DNA from: Actinomycetota bacterium
Lineage (GTDB): Bacteria > Actinomycetota > Actinomycetes > Nanopelagicales > Nanopelagicaceae
Length of the DNA: 12,806 bases
Reading direction: 5' to 3'
Assembly: GCA_947457445.1 (NCBI GenBank)
Contig: CANGVO010000012.1
Coordinates: 1 to 12,806, forward strand
Both the position numbers and the translations under genes were made by a program. This document shows positions 6,640 to 12,806 of this stretch, piece by piece. Position 1 is the stretch's first letter; each line of letters starts with the position of its first letter. The notes beneath the pieces are model-generated. The model was not told the DNA's origin. It worked only from the letters and a program-made list of their open reading frames with translations, and ran no database searches.

Positions 6640-9516
6640 TTATGAGGAATATGCCTCAATTGGAGCGCATGAACAGACCAGATTTCGATCGCCAAAGGCG
6701 CCATCAATGCGTCCAACGGTCGGCCAATACTTACCCTTAGTTCCTATTAGCTCGCCACTTATAAGTCCGCTAGAAGGCGCTGGAAAGGCTCCCATTTCAC
6801 GTGAATAAGCATGGTTCCAGTTCGATGAAATAACGGCGCTGGCGGTATGAGGTGCGTGGCGCAGGGCTGAATCTTCAACCGAAATAGCACCAACAGTAAT
6901 CTCGGCAATCTCACGATGGACTTCGATCATCGCCGCGATAAATCGATCGATCTCAGTCAAATCTTCAGATTCTGTCGGTTCGATCATCAAGGTACCAGGA
7001 ACCGGGAAGCTCATTGTTGGGGCGTGGAAACCAAAATCCATTAATCGTTTAGCAATGTCATCAACAGTTACGCCACTGACCTTCGTAATCTCACGCAAAT
7101 CCAAGATGCATTCGTGTGCGATCAAACCATCTTGTCCCGTGTACAGAACTGGGAAGTATGGGTTTAACTTCTTCGCCATGTAATTGGCAGACAAAATCGC
7201 AATCTGAGTTGCACGAGTTAAGCCTGCTCCCCCCATCATGCGAATGTAAGCCCAAGAAATTGGCAGAATGCTTGCCGAGCCAAATGGTGCAGCCGAGATT
7301 GGTCCTGGACCTGTGGCAGGACCCGCGGTCGTATCCAAAGGATGATTTGGTAGATACGGCGCTAGATGAGCGCGAGCGATTACCGGACCAACACCTGGTC
7401 CCCCGCCTCCGTGAGGAATACAGAAAGTTTTATGAAGATTCAAATGTGAAACATCTGCGCCAAATTTTCCGGGCTGAGCAACACCAACCAACGCATTTAG
7501 ATTTGCCCCATCAACGTAAACCTGACCACCTGCATCGTGCACAAGTCCACAAATTTCACCGATCGCTGATTCGAATACGCCGTGTGTGGATGGATAAGTA
7601 ACCATAAGCGCGGCCAAATTGCCTTCGTGTTCAGCAATCTTTGCCTTCAAATCATCGACTGAAACATTTCCTTCATCATCACATGCAATAACGACTACTT
7701 GCATGCCAGCCATGACCGCACTTGCAGCATTTGTTCCGTGAGCGCTAGATGGAATAAGGCAAATTGTGCGGTGTGAATCACCGCGTTCGTCGTGATAATT
7801 TCTAATTGCTAACAAGCCTGCGAACTCACCTTGACTGCCCGCGTTAGGTTGAAGCGAAACTGCGTCATAACCAGTGATTGCAATTAACCATTCAGACAGT
7901 TCTGAAATCAAGCGACGGGATCCAACGCTCTGGTTTGCCGGAGCGAATGGATGTAGCCCGGCGAATTCTGGCCAGGTTACCGCTTCCATTTCTGTTGCAG
8001 AATTCAATTTCATTGTGCAAGACCCAAGTGGAATCATCGTGCGATCTAAAGCTAAATCACGATCTGCCAAAGTGCGCAAATAACGCATCATTGCAGTTTC
8101 GTTATGGTAAGTATTAAAAACCGGATGCTGTAAATACGAACTGGTGCGACTAGCGAAGGAAGGTATCCCCTCCCCCGCGCTCGTTGATCCAGCTTTTGCA
8201 CTAAAGATGTCGAAAATCTTTGCAAGCGTTGAATCAGTAATAGTCTCATCTAGCGAAATCGCAATCGTCTTCTCGTCTACTTTTCGGAAGTTAAAACCTG
8301 AAGCGAGCGCTTTTGCCAATAATTCATCCGCAGATGCCACACCAACACTTAAGGTGTCGAAGAACGTGGAGTTATTTACGGAATAACCTGAAGCTTTAAG
8401 AGAATTAGCAAGCGAAGCAGTCATTTCCTGAACTCGAGTTGCAATTTGCGCCAAGCCCTTTGGGCCATGCCACATCGCATAGAAGGCGCTCATATTTGCA
8501 AGCAGAACTTGCGCGGTGCAAATATTGCTCGTTGCCTTATCGCGACGAATATGTTGTTCGCGAGTTTGCAAAGCTAAACGAAAAGCAGGATTTCCGTGGA
8601 CATCAACGCTCTGTCCGATTAACCGACCTGGAAGGGAACGTTCAAGTCCAGTACGAACTGCCATAAACCCAGCGTGAGGTCCGCCAAATCCCATTGGAAC
8701 ACCAAAACGTTGCGCGCTACCAACAGCAACATCTGCGCCCCATTGTCCGGGTGGAGCGATAATTGTTAGCGCCAAAAGATCGGTGGCCGCGATTAGGAAC
8801 GCGCCCTTGTCATGCACAACGCCGGCAAGCTCGCGGTAATCGTTGATTTCGCCAAAAGTCGTTGGGTATTGCACGAGAGCACCAAAGAAATCGAGTTTTG
8901 ATAGCTGTGCTACTTGCGCAAGATCAACCTCTAACACGTTGATGTTTAGCGGCTTTGCGCGAGTTAACAGAACCGCTTTCGTTTGAGGATGCAAATCTTT
9001 ATCGATTAAGAAAATAGCCTCATCGCTTCCCTTGAAATTACGGCGGGCTAACGTCATGGCTTCAGCTGCGGCAGTTCCTTCATCTAGCATTGAGGCATTT
9101 GATATAGGCAAGCCAGTTAAGTCGCTAACAACTGTTTGAAAAGCAAATAAAGCTTCTAGCCGTCCTTGCGAAATTTCGGGTTGATAAGGCGTGTACGCGG
9201 TGTACCAGGCAGGATTTTCTAAAACATTTCGCTTAATAACTGCCGGAGTGTTGGTGCCGTAATAGCCAGTACCAATAAGTGAAGTTACAGAAATATTCTC
9301 ATTCGCCATTTGACGCAAAAGGGCAATTGCTTCAACTTCAGAGACCGGTCCGGGCAAATGTTTTTCTAAAGATTCTTTCATCGCAATCGACGCGGGAACT
9401 ACCGCCTTTGTAAAAGAATCTAAATCTTTATACCCCACCTCAGCGAGCATCGCCGCTTCATTAGCACTGGTTGGACCAATGTGCCGAGTAGCAAACAGCT
9501 CACCTTCGTAATGCAT
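6640..9516 (-). CDS. gcvP: Glycine dehydrogenase (decarboxylating), P-protein of the glycine cleavage system
   Basis: The P-protein is the PLP-dependent decarboxylase of the glycine cleavage system. It releases CO2 from glycine and passes the aminomethyl group to the lipoyl arm of GcvH. This is the full single-chain form (958 aa) with both halves. The N-terminal half has RHIGP (11-15), [15 protein letters not shown] (109-123) and [12 protein letters not shown] (276-287). The C-terminal catalytic half has [11 protein letters not shown] (495-505), [12 protein letters not shown] (556-567), [11 protein letters not shown] (590-600) and the PLP lysine K696 in [16 protein letters not shown]. It starts at ATG 9516 with AAGGGG at 9529-9524, 7 nt upstream. 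It lies 45 nt downstream of a MerR gene and is probably co-transcribed with it. gcvT and the L-protein gene are not in the window; gcvH is further up the same strand. Confidence 0.98.
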   Translation of the reverse strand: MHYEGELFATRHIGPTSANEAAMLAEVGYKDLDSFTKAVVPASIAMKESLEKHLPGPVSEVEAIALLRQMANENISVTSLIGTGYYGTNTPAVIKRNVLENPAWYTAYTPYQPEISQGRLEALFAFQTVVSDLTGLPISNASMLDEGTAAAEAMTLARRNFKGSDEAIFLIDKDLHPQTKAVLLTRAKPLNINVLEVDLAQVAQLSKLDFFGALVQYPTTFGEINDYRELAGVVHDKGAFLIAATDLLALTIIAPPGQWGADVAVGSAQRFGVPMGFGGPHAGFMAVRTGLERSLPGRLIGQSVDVHGNPAFRLALQTREQHIRRDKATSNICTAQVLLANMSAFYAMWHGPKGLAQIATRVQEMTASLANSLKASGYSVNNSTFFDTLSVGVASADELLAKALASGFNFRKVDEKTIAISLDETITDSTLAKIFDIFSAKAGSTSAGEGIPSFASRTSSYLQHPVFNTYHNETAMMRYLRTLADRDLALDRTMIPLGSCTMKLNSATEMEAVTWPEFAGLHPFAPANQSVGSRRLISELSEWLIAITGYDAVSLQPNAGSQGEFAGLLAIRNYHDERGDSHRTICLIPSSAHGTNAASAVMAGMQVVVIACDDEGNVSVDDLKAKIAEHEGNLAALMVTYPSTHGVFESAIGEICGLVHDAGGQVYVDGANLNALVGVAQPGKFGADVSHLNLHKTFCIPHGGGGPGVGPVIARAHLAPYLPNHPLDTTAGPATGPGPISAAPFGSASILPISWAYIRMMGGAGLTRATQIAILSANYMAKKLNPYFPVLYTGQDGLIAHECILDLREITKVSGVTVDDIAKRLMDFGFHAPTMSFPVPGTLMIEPTESEDLTEIDRFIAAMIEVHREIAEITVGAISVEDSALRHAPHTASAVISSNWNHAYSREMGAFPAPSSGLISGELIGTKGKYWPTVGRIDGAFGDRNLVCSCAPIEAYSS

Positions 9517-9523
9517 TAACGAT

Positions 9524-9548
9524 CCCCTTATTTGATTTAATTAAGGGG
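9524..9548 (-). promoter_or_regulatory. Leader hairpin enclosing the gcvP Shine-Dalgarno
   Basis: A perfect 7-bp inverted repeat, CCCCTTA at 9524-9530 and TAAGGGG at 9542-9548, is separated by 11 AT-rich nt. In the minus-strand transcript the 3' arm (TAAGGGG) is the ribosome-binding site of gcvP, 7 nt before its ATG. Folding would hide the Shine-Dalgarno. No U-tract follows, so it is not a standard intrinsic terminator. What is seen is the symmetry and the overlap; translational control is inference. Confidence 0.45.
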
Positions 9549-9561
9549 AAGGATATTGCAG

Positions 9562-10086
9562 TTAAGCGCCTTTCGCCTTTCGACGTAAAGAAAGTTCATC
9601 GTTACTTTCAGCACCACTGGCTGTAACGGCATGGCCGTTGATTTCGCCCTGCAAAGTTGCCAGAGATCCCTCAACTTCGTGCCAAACCTTGCCGACCGCA
9701 ATGCCGAATACACCTTGTCCACCTTGAAGCAGGTCGATGATCTCATCCGGGCTTGAGCATTCATAAATTGATGCTCCATCACTCATTAATGTGATGCTCT
9801 CAAGTTCAACTACACCTCTACTGCGTAGATGATTAACCGCTGTGCGAATATTCTGAAGTGATACACCAGCATCTAACAAACGCTTTACAATTTTTAAAAC
9901 CAATATGTCGCGAAAGCCGTAAAGACGAGCAGTTCCAGAACCGCTTGCAGTGCGAACACTTGGTTCAAGAAGTCCAGTACGTGCCCAATAATCTAATTGG
10001 CGGTAAGAAATTCCTGCGGCAGCGCATGCAGTTGCACCGCGGTAACCAATTTCATTCTGATCTTCTGGCGTAACTGGGGAGGTCAC
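9562..10086 (-). CDS. MerR-family transcriptional regulator (Rv1830-like)
   Basis: This 174-aa protein has an N-terminal MerR winged helix-turn-helix: GYRGATACAAAGISYRQLDYW (about 14-34), then ARTGLLEP and the wing with LYGFRDILVLKIVKRLLDAGVSLQNI (55-80). A short C-terminal region (about 90-174) shows no cysteine cluster of the metal-sensor type, so the effector is unknown. Its position between the bifunctional nuclease gene and gcvP matches M. tuberculosis Rv1830, described as a cell-division/growth regulator (ResR/McdR, from memory). The start is GTG at 10086-10084, with only a weak Shine-Dalgarno sequence. A sigma70-like promoter lies just upstream (10117-10145), so this gene and gcvP can form their own transcription unit. 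Whether it controls gcvP is not shown by the sequence. Confidence 0.88.
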   Translation of the reverse strand: MTSPVTPEDQNEIGYRGATACAAAGISYRQLDYWARTGLLEPSVRTASGSGTARLYGFRDILVLKIVKRLLDAGVSLQNIRTAVNHLRSRGVVELESITLMSDGASIYECSSPDEIIDLLQGGQGVFGIAVGKVWHEVEGSLATLQGEINGHAVTASGAESNDELSLRRKAKGA

Positions 10087-10116
10087 GTTTGCTCGATTCT
10101 GTTGGGGATAGGCGAA

Positions 10117-10145
10117 ATTTTACGATCTAAGCGACCCACCTACAA
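10117..10145 (-). promoter_or_regulatory. Candidate sigma70-type promoter for the MerR gene and gcvP
   Basis: Read on the minus strand, TTGTAG (10145-10140) and TAAAAT (10122-10117) are separated by 17 nt. The -10 matches the consensus at 5 of 6 positions and the -35 at 3 of 6. Transcription would start near 10110 and leave a leader of about 24 nt before the GTG at 10086. It lies in the longest gap of the downstream half of the minus-strand cluster, after a possible terminator hairpin. Confidence 0.4.
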
Positions 10146-10163
10146 CGACCGACACGGGGCAAA

Positions 10164-10191
10164 CCTCAAGTAGAGAGTGAGACTTTCGAGG
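10164..10191 (-). terminator. Possible hairpin terminator after the bifunctional nuclease gene
   Basis: The transcript of the minus strand can pair CCTC (10191-10188) with GAGG (10167-10164), and AAGT (10185-10182) with ACTT (10171-10168). A 2-nt bulge and a 10-nt loop result. It begins 2 nt after the TAG stop (10196-10194). Only TTT follows, so termination would be weak. Confidence 0.25.
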
Positions 10192-10193
10192 GG

Positions 10194-10712
10194 CTATCCG
10201 GCGAAGTCTTCCGGGTTGATCTGATCCAAGAACTCACGGAAGCGTTCAAGTTCGATATCCGAACCACCGGGCTGGGATGCGCCCTCTTCCCCGCCTATCA
10301 GTCGTTCTGGAATATCGATGCCGACTTCATCCAATAGGTCCGAGTCGGCCAAAATATTGCTCGCTGTCCTCAAGGCAATCGCGATCGCATCCGATGGTCG
10401 GGCGCTGATCTTTAGGTTCGAACCATCGGCGCTACGAAGTGCGATCTCGGCGTAGAAGATTCCATCCTTAAGCTCGGTTATGTGTACCGAAGTCATTGTT
10501 AGATCCGCAGTTTCAAAGATATTTGCTATCAAATCGTGCGTTAAAGGTCTTTGGGATGAGAGCCCTTGTTGGGCAAAAGCAATTGAAGTGGCCTCAACGG
10601 CACCGACCCAGATGGGAAGAAAGCGAGTGCCTTCCATTTCCTTGAGGAGGACGATCGGTTGATTCGACGGCATCTCAATGCGAACGCCGACAACCTCCAT
10701 ATTTACCATCAT
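10194..10712 (-). CDS. Bifunctional nuclease (BFN/DUF151) domain protein
   Basis: This 172-aa protein is of the DUF151/bifunctional nuclease family, whose plant members were reported to have RNase and DNase activity. The bacterial role is unknown. The family pattern is clear: NQPIVLLKE (17-25), FLPIWVGAVEATSIAFAQQG (31-50), RPLTHDLIANI (55-65), GIFYAEI (84-90) and the strongest block ISARPSDAIAIALR (102-115). A variable acidic tail ends in ELERFREFLDQINPEDF, as in actinobacterial homologues. Three in-frame ATGs (10712, 10709 and 10700) could serve as starts and none has a good Shine-Dalgarno sequence; the first was kept. It lies 26 nt after the FtsR-like gene, so it is likely co-transcribed with it. 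It corresponds to M. tuberculosis Rv1829. A catalytic mechanism cannot be read from the sequence. Confidence 0.9.
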   Translation of the reverse strand: MMVNMEVVGVRIEMPSNQPIVLLKEMEGTRFLPIWVGAVEATSIAFAQQGLSSQRPLTHDLIANIFETADLTMTSVHITELKDGIFYAEIALRSADGSNLKISARPSDAIAIALRTASNILADSDLLDEVGIDIPERLIGGEEGASQPGGSDIELERFREFLDQINPEDFAG

Positions 10713-10738
10713 CGCTAGGTATCGAACAGTTTCAGAAA

Positions 10739-11455
10739 TTAACGAGGGCGATTAAGTCCGGCGCGCACCAAAGAAGCATGCAGTCGCACAGACAAAGATG
10801 CAATTTGTTTTTGAACTTCTTCGGCTCGTGCCTTTGAGTCGGCGCTCTTTTGGCGATTGATCGGCGTTATCACTTGCTCGATCAAACCGATCTCGCGATC
10901 TGCTGCAGATTTAAATGAACGGAGATGGCGCGTTTCAATTCCAAAACCTGCCATCTCGGCAACCGCTGTCGCAACTGAGAGCGCATCGTTGTCATAGTGG
11001 CGACCACGAAGTGCTACAAAACCGTAGGACTCGAGTTCAACCAACTGAGCATCTGTCAGCCCACTTGCTTTAAGAAGTTCATCGCGGGATAGACGAAGAT
11101 CTGATGTACTGACGAATGATTCAGGTGATGAATCACCATCAACGCTTGCCAAAGTTGGACGAGGCGAGGCGACTCCCCCGTTAGCTGCTGGCTCGAGCCC
11201 ACGATCTAGAGCTTCCAGATTTTCCTTAATGACACGAAGTGGCAGATACTGATCGCGCTGCAATAAAAGTACATAACGCAAGCGGTCCAAGTCGGTGGCA
11301 GTGAATTTGCGATAACCCGATGGCGTGCGTTGAGGTTCTATTAACCCTTCAGATTCTAGGAAACGGATCTTTGAAATCGTAATATCTGGAAAGTCTCCAC
11401 GGAGCTTACTTAGGACTTCTCCGATACTTAAATACGCGCGGGCTGGAACACTCAC
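10739..11455 (-). CDS. ftsR: MerR-family regulator, FtsR/Rv1828 type
   Basis: This 238-aa MerR regulator has an N-terminal winged helix-turn-helix (YLSIGEVLSKL..., about 8-82, with ITISKIRFLESEGLIEPQRTPSGYRKF and LPLRVIKENLEAL). A linker rich in A, S, G and P follows (about 88-115). Then comes a second helical/winged-like module (119-160: LSRDELLKASGL...LESYGFV) and a C-terminal helix, probably for dimerisation (183-235). This two-module layout is that of Rv1828, the homologue of C. glutamicum FtsR, reported as an activator of ftsZ. There is no obvious ligand-binding cysteine. The start is GTG at 11455 with an excellent AGGGGAG (11468-11462) 6 nt upstream. It lies 28 nt downstream of garA, so the two are almost certainly one operon. 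The symbol is by family and synteny; its targets here are not known. Confidence 0.88.
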   Translation of the reverse strand: MSVPARAYLSIGEVLSKLRGDFPDITISKIRFLESEGLIEPQRTPSGYRKFTATDLDRLRYVLLLQRDQYLPLRVIKENLEALDRGLEPAANGGVASPRPTLASVDGDSSPESFVSTSDLRLSRDELLKASGLTDAQLVELESYGFVALRGRHYDNDALSVATAVAEMAGFGIETRHLRSFKSAADREIGLIEQVITPINRQKSADSKARAEEVQKQIASLSVRLHASLVRAGLNRPR

Positions 11456-11461
11456 TAGATA

Positions 11462-11468
11462 CTCCCCT
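11462..11468 (-). promoter_or_regulatory. Ribosome-binding site fixing the ftsR GTG start
   Basis: AGGGGAG on the minus strand sits 6 nt before GTG 11455-11453, supporting this non-ATG start. Confidence 0.75.
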
Positions 11469-11483
11469 ATTACTTTTCGTTGG

Positions 11484-11945
11484 TTAATTTCTGGATTTTG
11501 CTTGAATAAAAATTAAATGAAATTTTCCTATTTGGATCTCATCGCCAGTCTTTAACTGTGCAGATTGAACCGAGCCATTGTTTACATAAGTTCCATTGAG
11601 GCTACCTAAATCAAGAATCTCAAAACCATTAGATTTCTTGGTTATCTGCGCATGTGCACGTGAAACCGTTACATCATCGAGAAAGATTGCACTTTCAGAA
11701 GAGCGACCAATTGAACAATTTTCTTCGGCGATCAAGAATCGAGCACCTTTTCCTGGACCACGATGAATAACCACCATTGAACGGTCATCGTTACCATCGA
11801 TAATCGCCTGTATTGCGCTTGCAGACTGCGGGTCCATCGATGAAAGAAGTGCGCTAATGGCATCTTCCGGGGAAGCATCGACGACCGAACGCACTCCGAG
11901 ATGCAGAGTTGTGGTTAGCTCACTATTTTTTGGTTCTTGCTTCAA
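11484..11945 (-). CDS. garA: GarA-type FHA-domain regulator of 2-oxoglutarate metabolism
   Basis: GarA is a small FHA protein that, in mycobacteria and corynebacteria (OdhI), binds and inhibits 2-oxoglutarate dehydrogenase and affects glutamate enzymes; phosphorylation of an N-terminal Thr pair by PknG/PknB switches it off. The FHA domain occupies about 57-147: GR (80-81), LDDVTVSRAH (89-98, with S95, R96 and H98) and DLGSLNGTYVN (112-122, with N117 and G118), then GDEIQIGKF. The N-terminal ELTTTL (9-14) sits where M. tuberculosis GarA has its phosphorylated VETTS motif. At 153 aa the length fits. The start is TTG at 11945-11943, supported by AGGGGAG (11959-11953) 7 nt upstream; no in-frame ATG lies nearby. 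It heads an apparent garA-ftsR-nuclease operon after the 125-nt gap from gcvH. Confidence 0.93.
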   Translation of the reverse strand: MKQEPKNSELTTTLHLGVRSVVDASPEDAISALLSSMDPQSASAIQAIIDGNDDRSMVVIHRGPGKGARFLIAEENCSIGRSSESAIFLDDVTVSRAHAQITKKSNGFEILDLGSLNGTYVNNGSVQSAQLKTGDEIQIGKFHLIFIQAKSRN

Positions 11946-11952
11946 AAGTGGA

Positions 11953-11959
11953 CTCCCCT
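11953..11959 (-). promoter_or_regulatory. Ribosome-binding site fixing the garA TTG start
   Basis: AGGGGAG on the minus strand lies 7 nt before TTG 11945-11943. It is the same core motif that precedes ftsR. Confidence 0.75.
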
Positions 11960-11976
11960 TTCTCTGGTGATCTGGC

Positions 11977-11995
11977 CAGGTTCAACTTCAACCTG
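11977..11995 (-). repeat. Perfect inverted repeat in the garA leader (IR1)
   Basis: CAGGTT (11977-11982) and AACCTG (11990-11995) are perfect inverted arms around a 7-nt centre. It could be an operator or a leader hairpin in the garA transcript. It sits about 32 nt before the garA start. Confidence 0.45.
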
Positions 11996-11997
11996 AG

Positions 11998-12015
11998 GCT
12001 GACATTAGAGTCAGC
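11998..12015 (-). repeat. Perfect inverted repeat over the putative garA -10 (IR2)
   Basis: GCTGAC (11998-12003) and GTCAGC (12010-12015) flank a 6-nt centre that reads TCTAAT on the minus strand, a 5 of 6 match to the -10 consensus. IR2 lies 2 nt from IR1. An operator covering a promoter is the natural reading, but the binding protein is unknown. Confidence 0.45.
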
Positions 12016-12030
12016 GGCTCAATAAATCAA
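12002..12030 (-). promoter_or_regulatory. Candidate promoter for garA-ftsR-nuclease operon
   Basis: On the minus strand TTGATT (12030-12025) lies upstream of TCTAAT (12009-12004, 15-nt spacer) or TAATGT (12007-12002, 17-nt spacer). The first has a better -10 but a short spacer. Support is modest and comes mainly from position in the only sizeable gap before garA. Confidence 0.3.
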
Positions 12031-12070
12031 GCGGAAAGATCCCCGAAAAGCGGGCACAAATATTTGCTAT

Positions 12071-12448
12071 TTACGCAGTAATTTGACGGTAATCAGTCGG
12101 AGATAGTAAGCCAACAGGGGTTGCGCTAACTTCGATTTCGGCTAACCAACCAGCTCCATACGGCTCCGAGTTGATCGTTTCAGGAGCCGATGCAAGTGCC
12201 TCATTGATAGCAACAATCTTTCCTGTAACGGGAGAAAATATTTCTGAAACGCTCTTTGTTGACTCTACTTCGCCACAAACTTTATCTGCCGTTACTGATT
12301 CACCGATCTTTGGTAGCTGTACGTAGACGATGTCTCCAAGAGCACCTTGCGCGTAATCGGTAATTCCCATTCGGAAAATATTCTTACCGGTCTCGCTAAC
12401 CCATTCATGTTCTTTTGTGTACTGCAGATCATCAGGAATCAGGGACAC
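12071..12448 (-). CDS. gcvH: Glycine cleavage system H protein
   Basis: GcvH is the lipoyl-bearing carrier that shuttles the aminomethyl intermediate from the P-protein to the T-protein. The 125-aa reading begins SLIPDDLQYTKEHEWV, typical of the family. It carries GITDYAQGALGDIVYVQLP (28-46) and the lipoylation site K65 in VESTKSVSEI, followed by SPVTGKI (72-78) and the C-terminal YGAGWL (97-102). The start chosen is GTG at 12448-12446, with GAAGGAG (12460-12454) 5 nt upstream. A longer reading from 12499 adds 17 residues that do not belong to the family and would overlap the previous gene. It follows the phosphatidyltransferase gene by 40 nt, so the two may be co-transcribed. The enzyme partner gcvP lies at the far end of the same-strand cluster. 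Confidence 0.95.
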   Translation of the reverse strand: MSLIPDDLQYTKEHEWVSETGKNIFRMGITDYAQGALGDIVYVQLPKIGESVTADKVCGEVESTKSVSEIFSPVTGKIVAINEALASAPETINSEPYGAGWLAEIEVSATPVGLLSPTDYRQITA

Positions 12449-12453
12449 GGGAT

Positions 12454-12460
12454 CTCCTTC
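12454..12460 (-). promoter_or_regulatory. Ribosome-binding site fixing the gcvH GTG start
   Basis: GAAGGAG on the minus strand lies 5 nt before GTG 12448-12446. This decides against the longer reading frame upstream. Confidence 0.75.
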
Positions 12461-12488
12461 TTTAACAATACCGAATTGGGCAATTGGA

Positions 12489-12806
12489 CTACCGCGCAAC
12501 TCTAATGGTGCGTACTGCGGTTAGGAAATATGAAACGCCCGTAAAGAGATATAGGGCGATCCCCCAAATCGCAAAACTCCATCCGAAGATAAATGCCAAC
12601 GTACCAGCCCAATTCTCTGCCAACGCGAGAAGAAGAAGTGGAAATGCGTAGAGAAGATTAAATGTTGCAGCCTTACCAAGATAGGTAACCTTAAGTGGAG
12701 GTAGAGAGTTAAGAGTTAATCCAATAGTTGCAATAGCCAAAATCAAATCACGAGCCAATAACAGTGCAATTACCCAAATTGGAATCGCATCTCGGATGTA
12801 AAGGAC
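12489..12806 (-). CDS. CDP-alcohol phosphatidyltransferase, C-terminal part (runs off the window)
   Basis: The minus-strand frame is open to the right edge, so only the last 105 residues are visible. It is a membrane protein with several hydrophobic stretches (visible residues about 8-33, 50-64, 68-85). The conserved RD (19-20, in LLLARDLIL) and the VTYLGKAATF segment (40-49) fit the family that includes phosphatidylglycerophosphate synthase (PgsA) and related enzymes. The diagnostic DGxxAR...GxxxD motif would lie upstream of the window. Synteny points to the M. tuberculosis pgsA2 (Rv1822) neighbourhood. The substrate is unknown: phosphatidylglycerol-phosphate, cardiolipin or another phospholipid are all possible. 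The C-terminus is basic (AVRTIRVAR). gcvH follows after 40 nt. Confidence 0.75.
   Translation of the reverse strand, partial: VLYIRDAIPIWVIALLLARDLILAIATIGLTLNSLPPLKVTYLGKAATFNLLYAFPLLLLALAENWAGTLAFIFGWSFAIWGIALYLFTGVSYFLTAVRTIRVAR

Noticed and set aside
7116..7601. 161-codon plus-strand open frame opposite gcvP
   Set aside because: It lies wholly antisense to the strongly conserved catalytic half of gcvP, has no family features and no ribosome-binding site. It is a shadow frame.
9517..9561. Glycine riboswitch upstream of gcvP
   Set aside because: Only 45 nt lie between the genes, far too short for a glycine aptamer, and no such structure precedes gcvH (40-nt gap).
12041..12055. CCCG-loop-CGGG hairpin as gcvH terminator
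   Set aside because: The stem is only 4 bp and is not followed by a T-tract on the minus strand. It is too weak to call.
12449..12499. Longer GcvH reading from 12499
   Set aside because: The added residues are not part of the GcvH fold, would overlap the phosphatidyltransferase stop, and skip a good GAAGGAG-GTG start.

Overview
This window is a compact, roughly mid-40s % GC (estimated by eye) segment of an actinobacterial chromosome. It carries thirteen recognisable genes: twelve are complete and one runs off the right edge. No mobile element, CRISPR array, tRNA or rRNA was seen. The gene content is diagnostic of Actinobacteria: a GarA-type FHA protein beside a Rv1828/FtsR-type MerR regulator, a DUF151 bifunctional nuclease and a Rv1830-type MerR regulator, and elsewhere a tatA-tatC-HelY helicase block. 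The modest GC, very short spacers and overlapping genes fit a streamlined planktonic lineage such as freshwater acI / Nanopelagicales. That lineage call is inference from style, not from a marker gene.

Left half, plus strand (101-6555): tatA, tatC, a YegS/DgkB-type lipid kinase, the Ski2-like helicase helY, a stand-alone 5'-3' exonuclease and lnt. The last three joints overlap (4, 4 and 7 nt), so the block reads as one translationally coupled operon. The shared theme is partly the cell envelope (Tat export, lipid phosphorylation, lipoprotein N-acylation) and partly nucleic-acid metabolism (helicase, flap/5' exonuclease). The first 100 bases probably hold the tail of an upstream gene, too short to identify.

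Right half, minus strand (12806 down to 6640): the 3' end of a CDP-alcohol phosphatidyltransferase, gcvH, garA, ftsR-like merR, a bifunctional nuclease gene, a second merR (Rv1830-like) and gcvP. This order matches, as I recall it, the M. tuberculosis Rv1822/Rv1826-Rv1832 neighbourhood. It links one-carbon/glycine metabolism (GcvP and GcvH) with a 2-oxoglutarate-node regulator (GarA) and two MerR proteins linked to cell division and growth. Two intergenic gaps interrupt the chain. The 125-nt gcvH-garA gap holds a possible promoter and two adjacent perfect inverted repeats. The 107-nt gap after the nuclease gene holds a possible terminator hairpin and a good sigma70-like promoter. gcvP has a leader hairpin whose 3' arm contains its own Shine-Dalgarno sequence.

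The two blocks converge across an 84-nt gap (6556-6639). I see no new multi-gene system here. The most interesting signals are regulatory (the gcvH-garA inverted repeats and the gcvP leader hairpin), together with an Lnt that ends before its usual last membrane helix.
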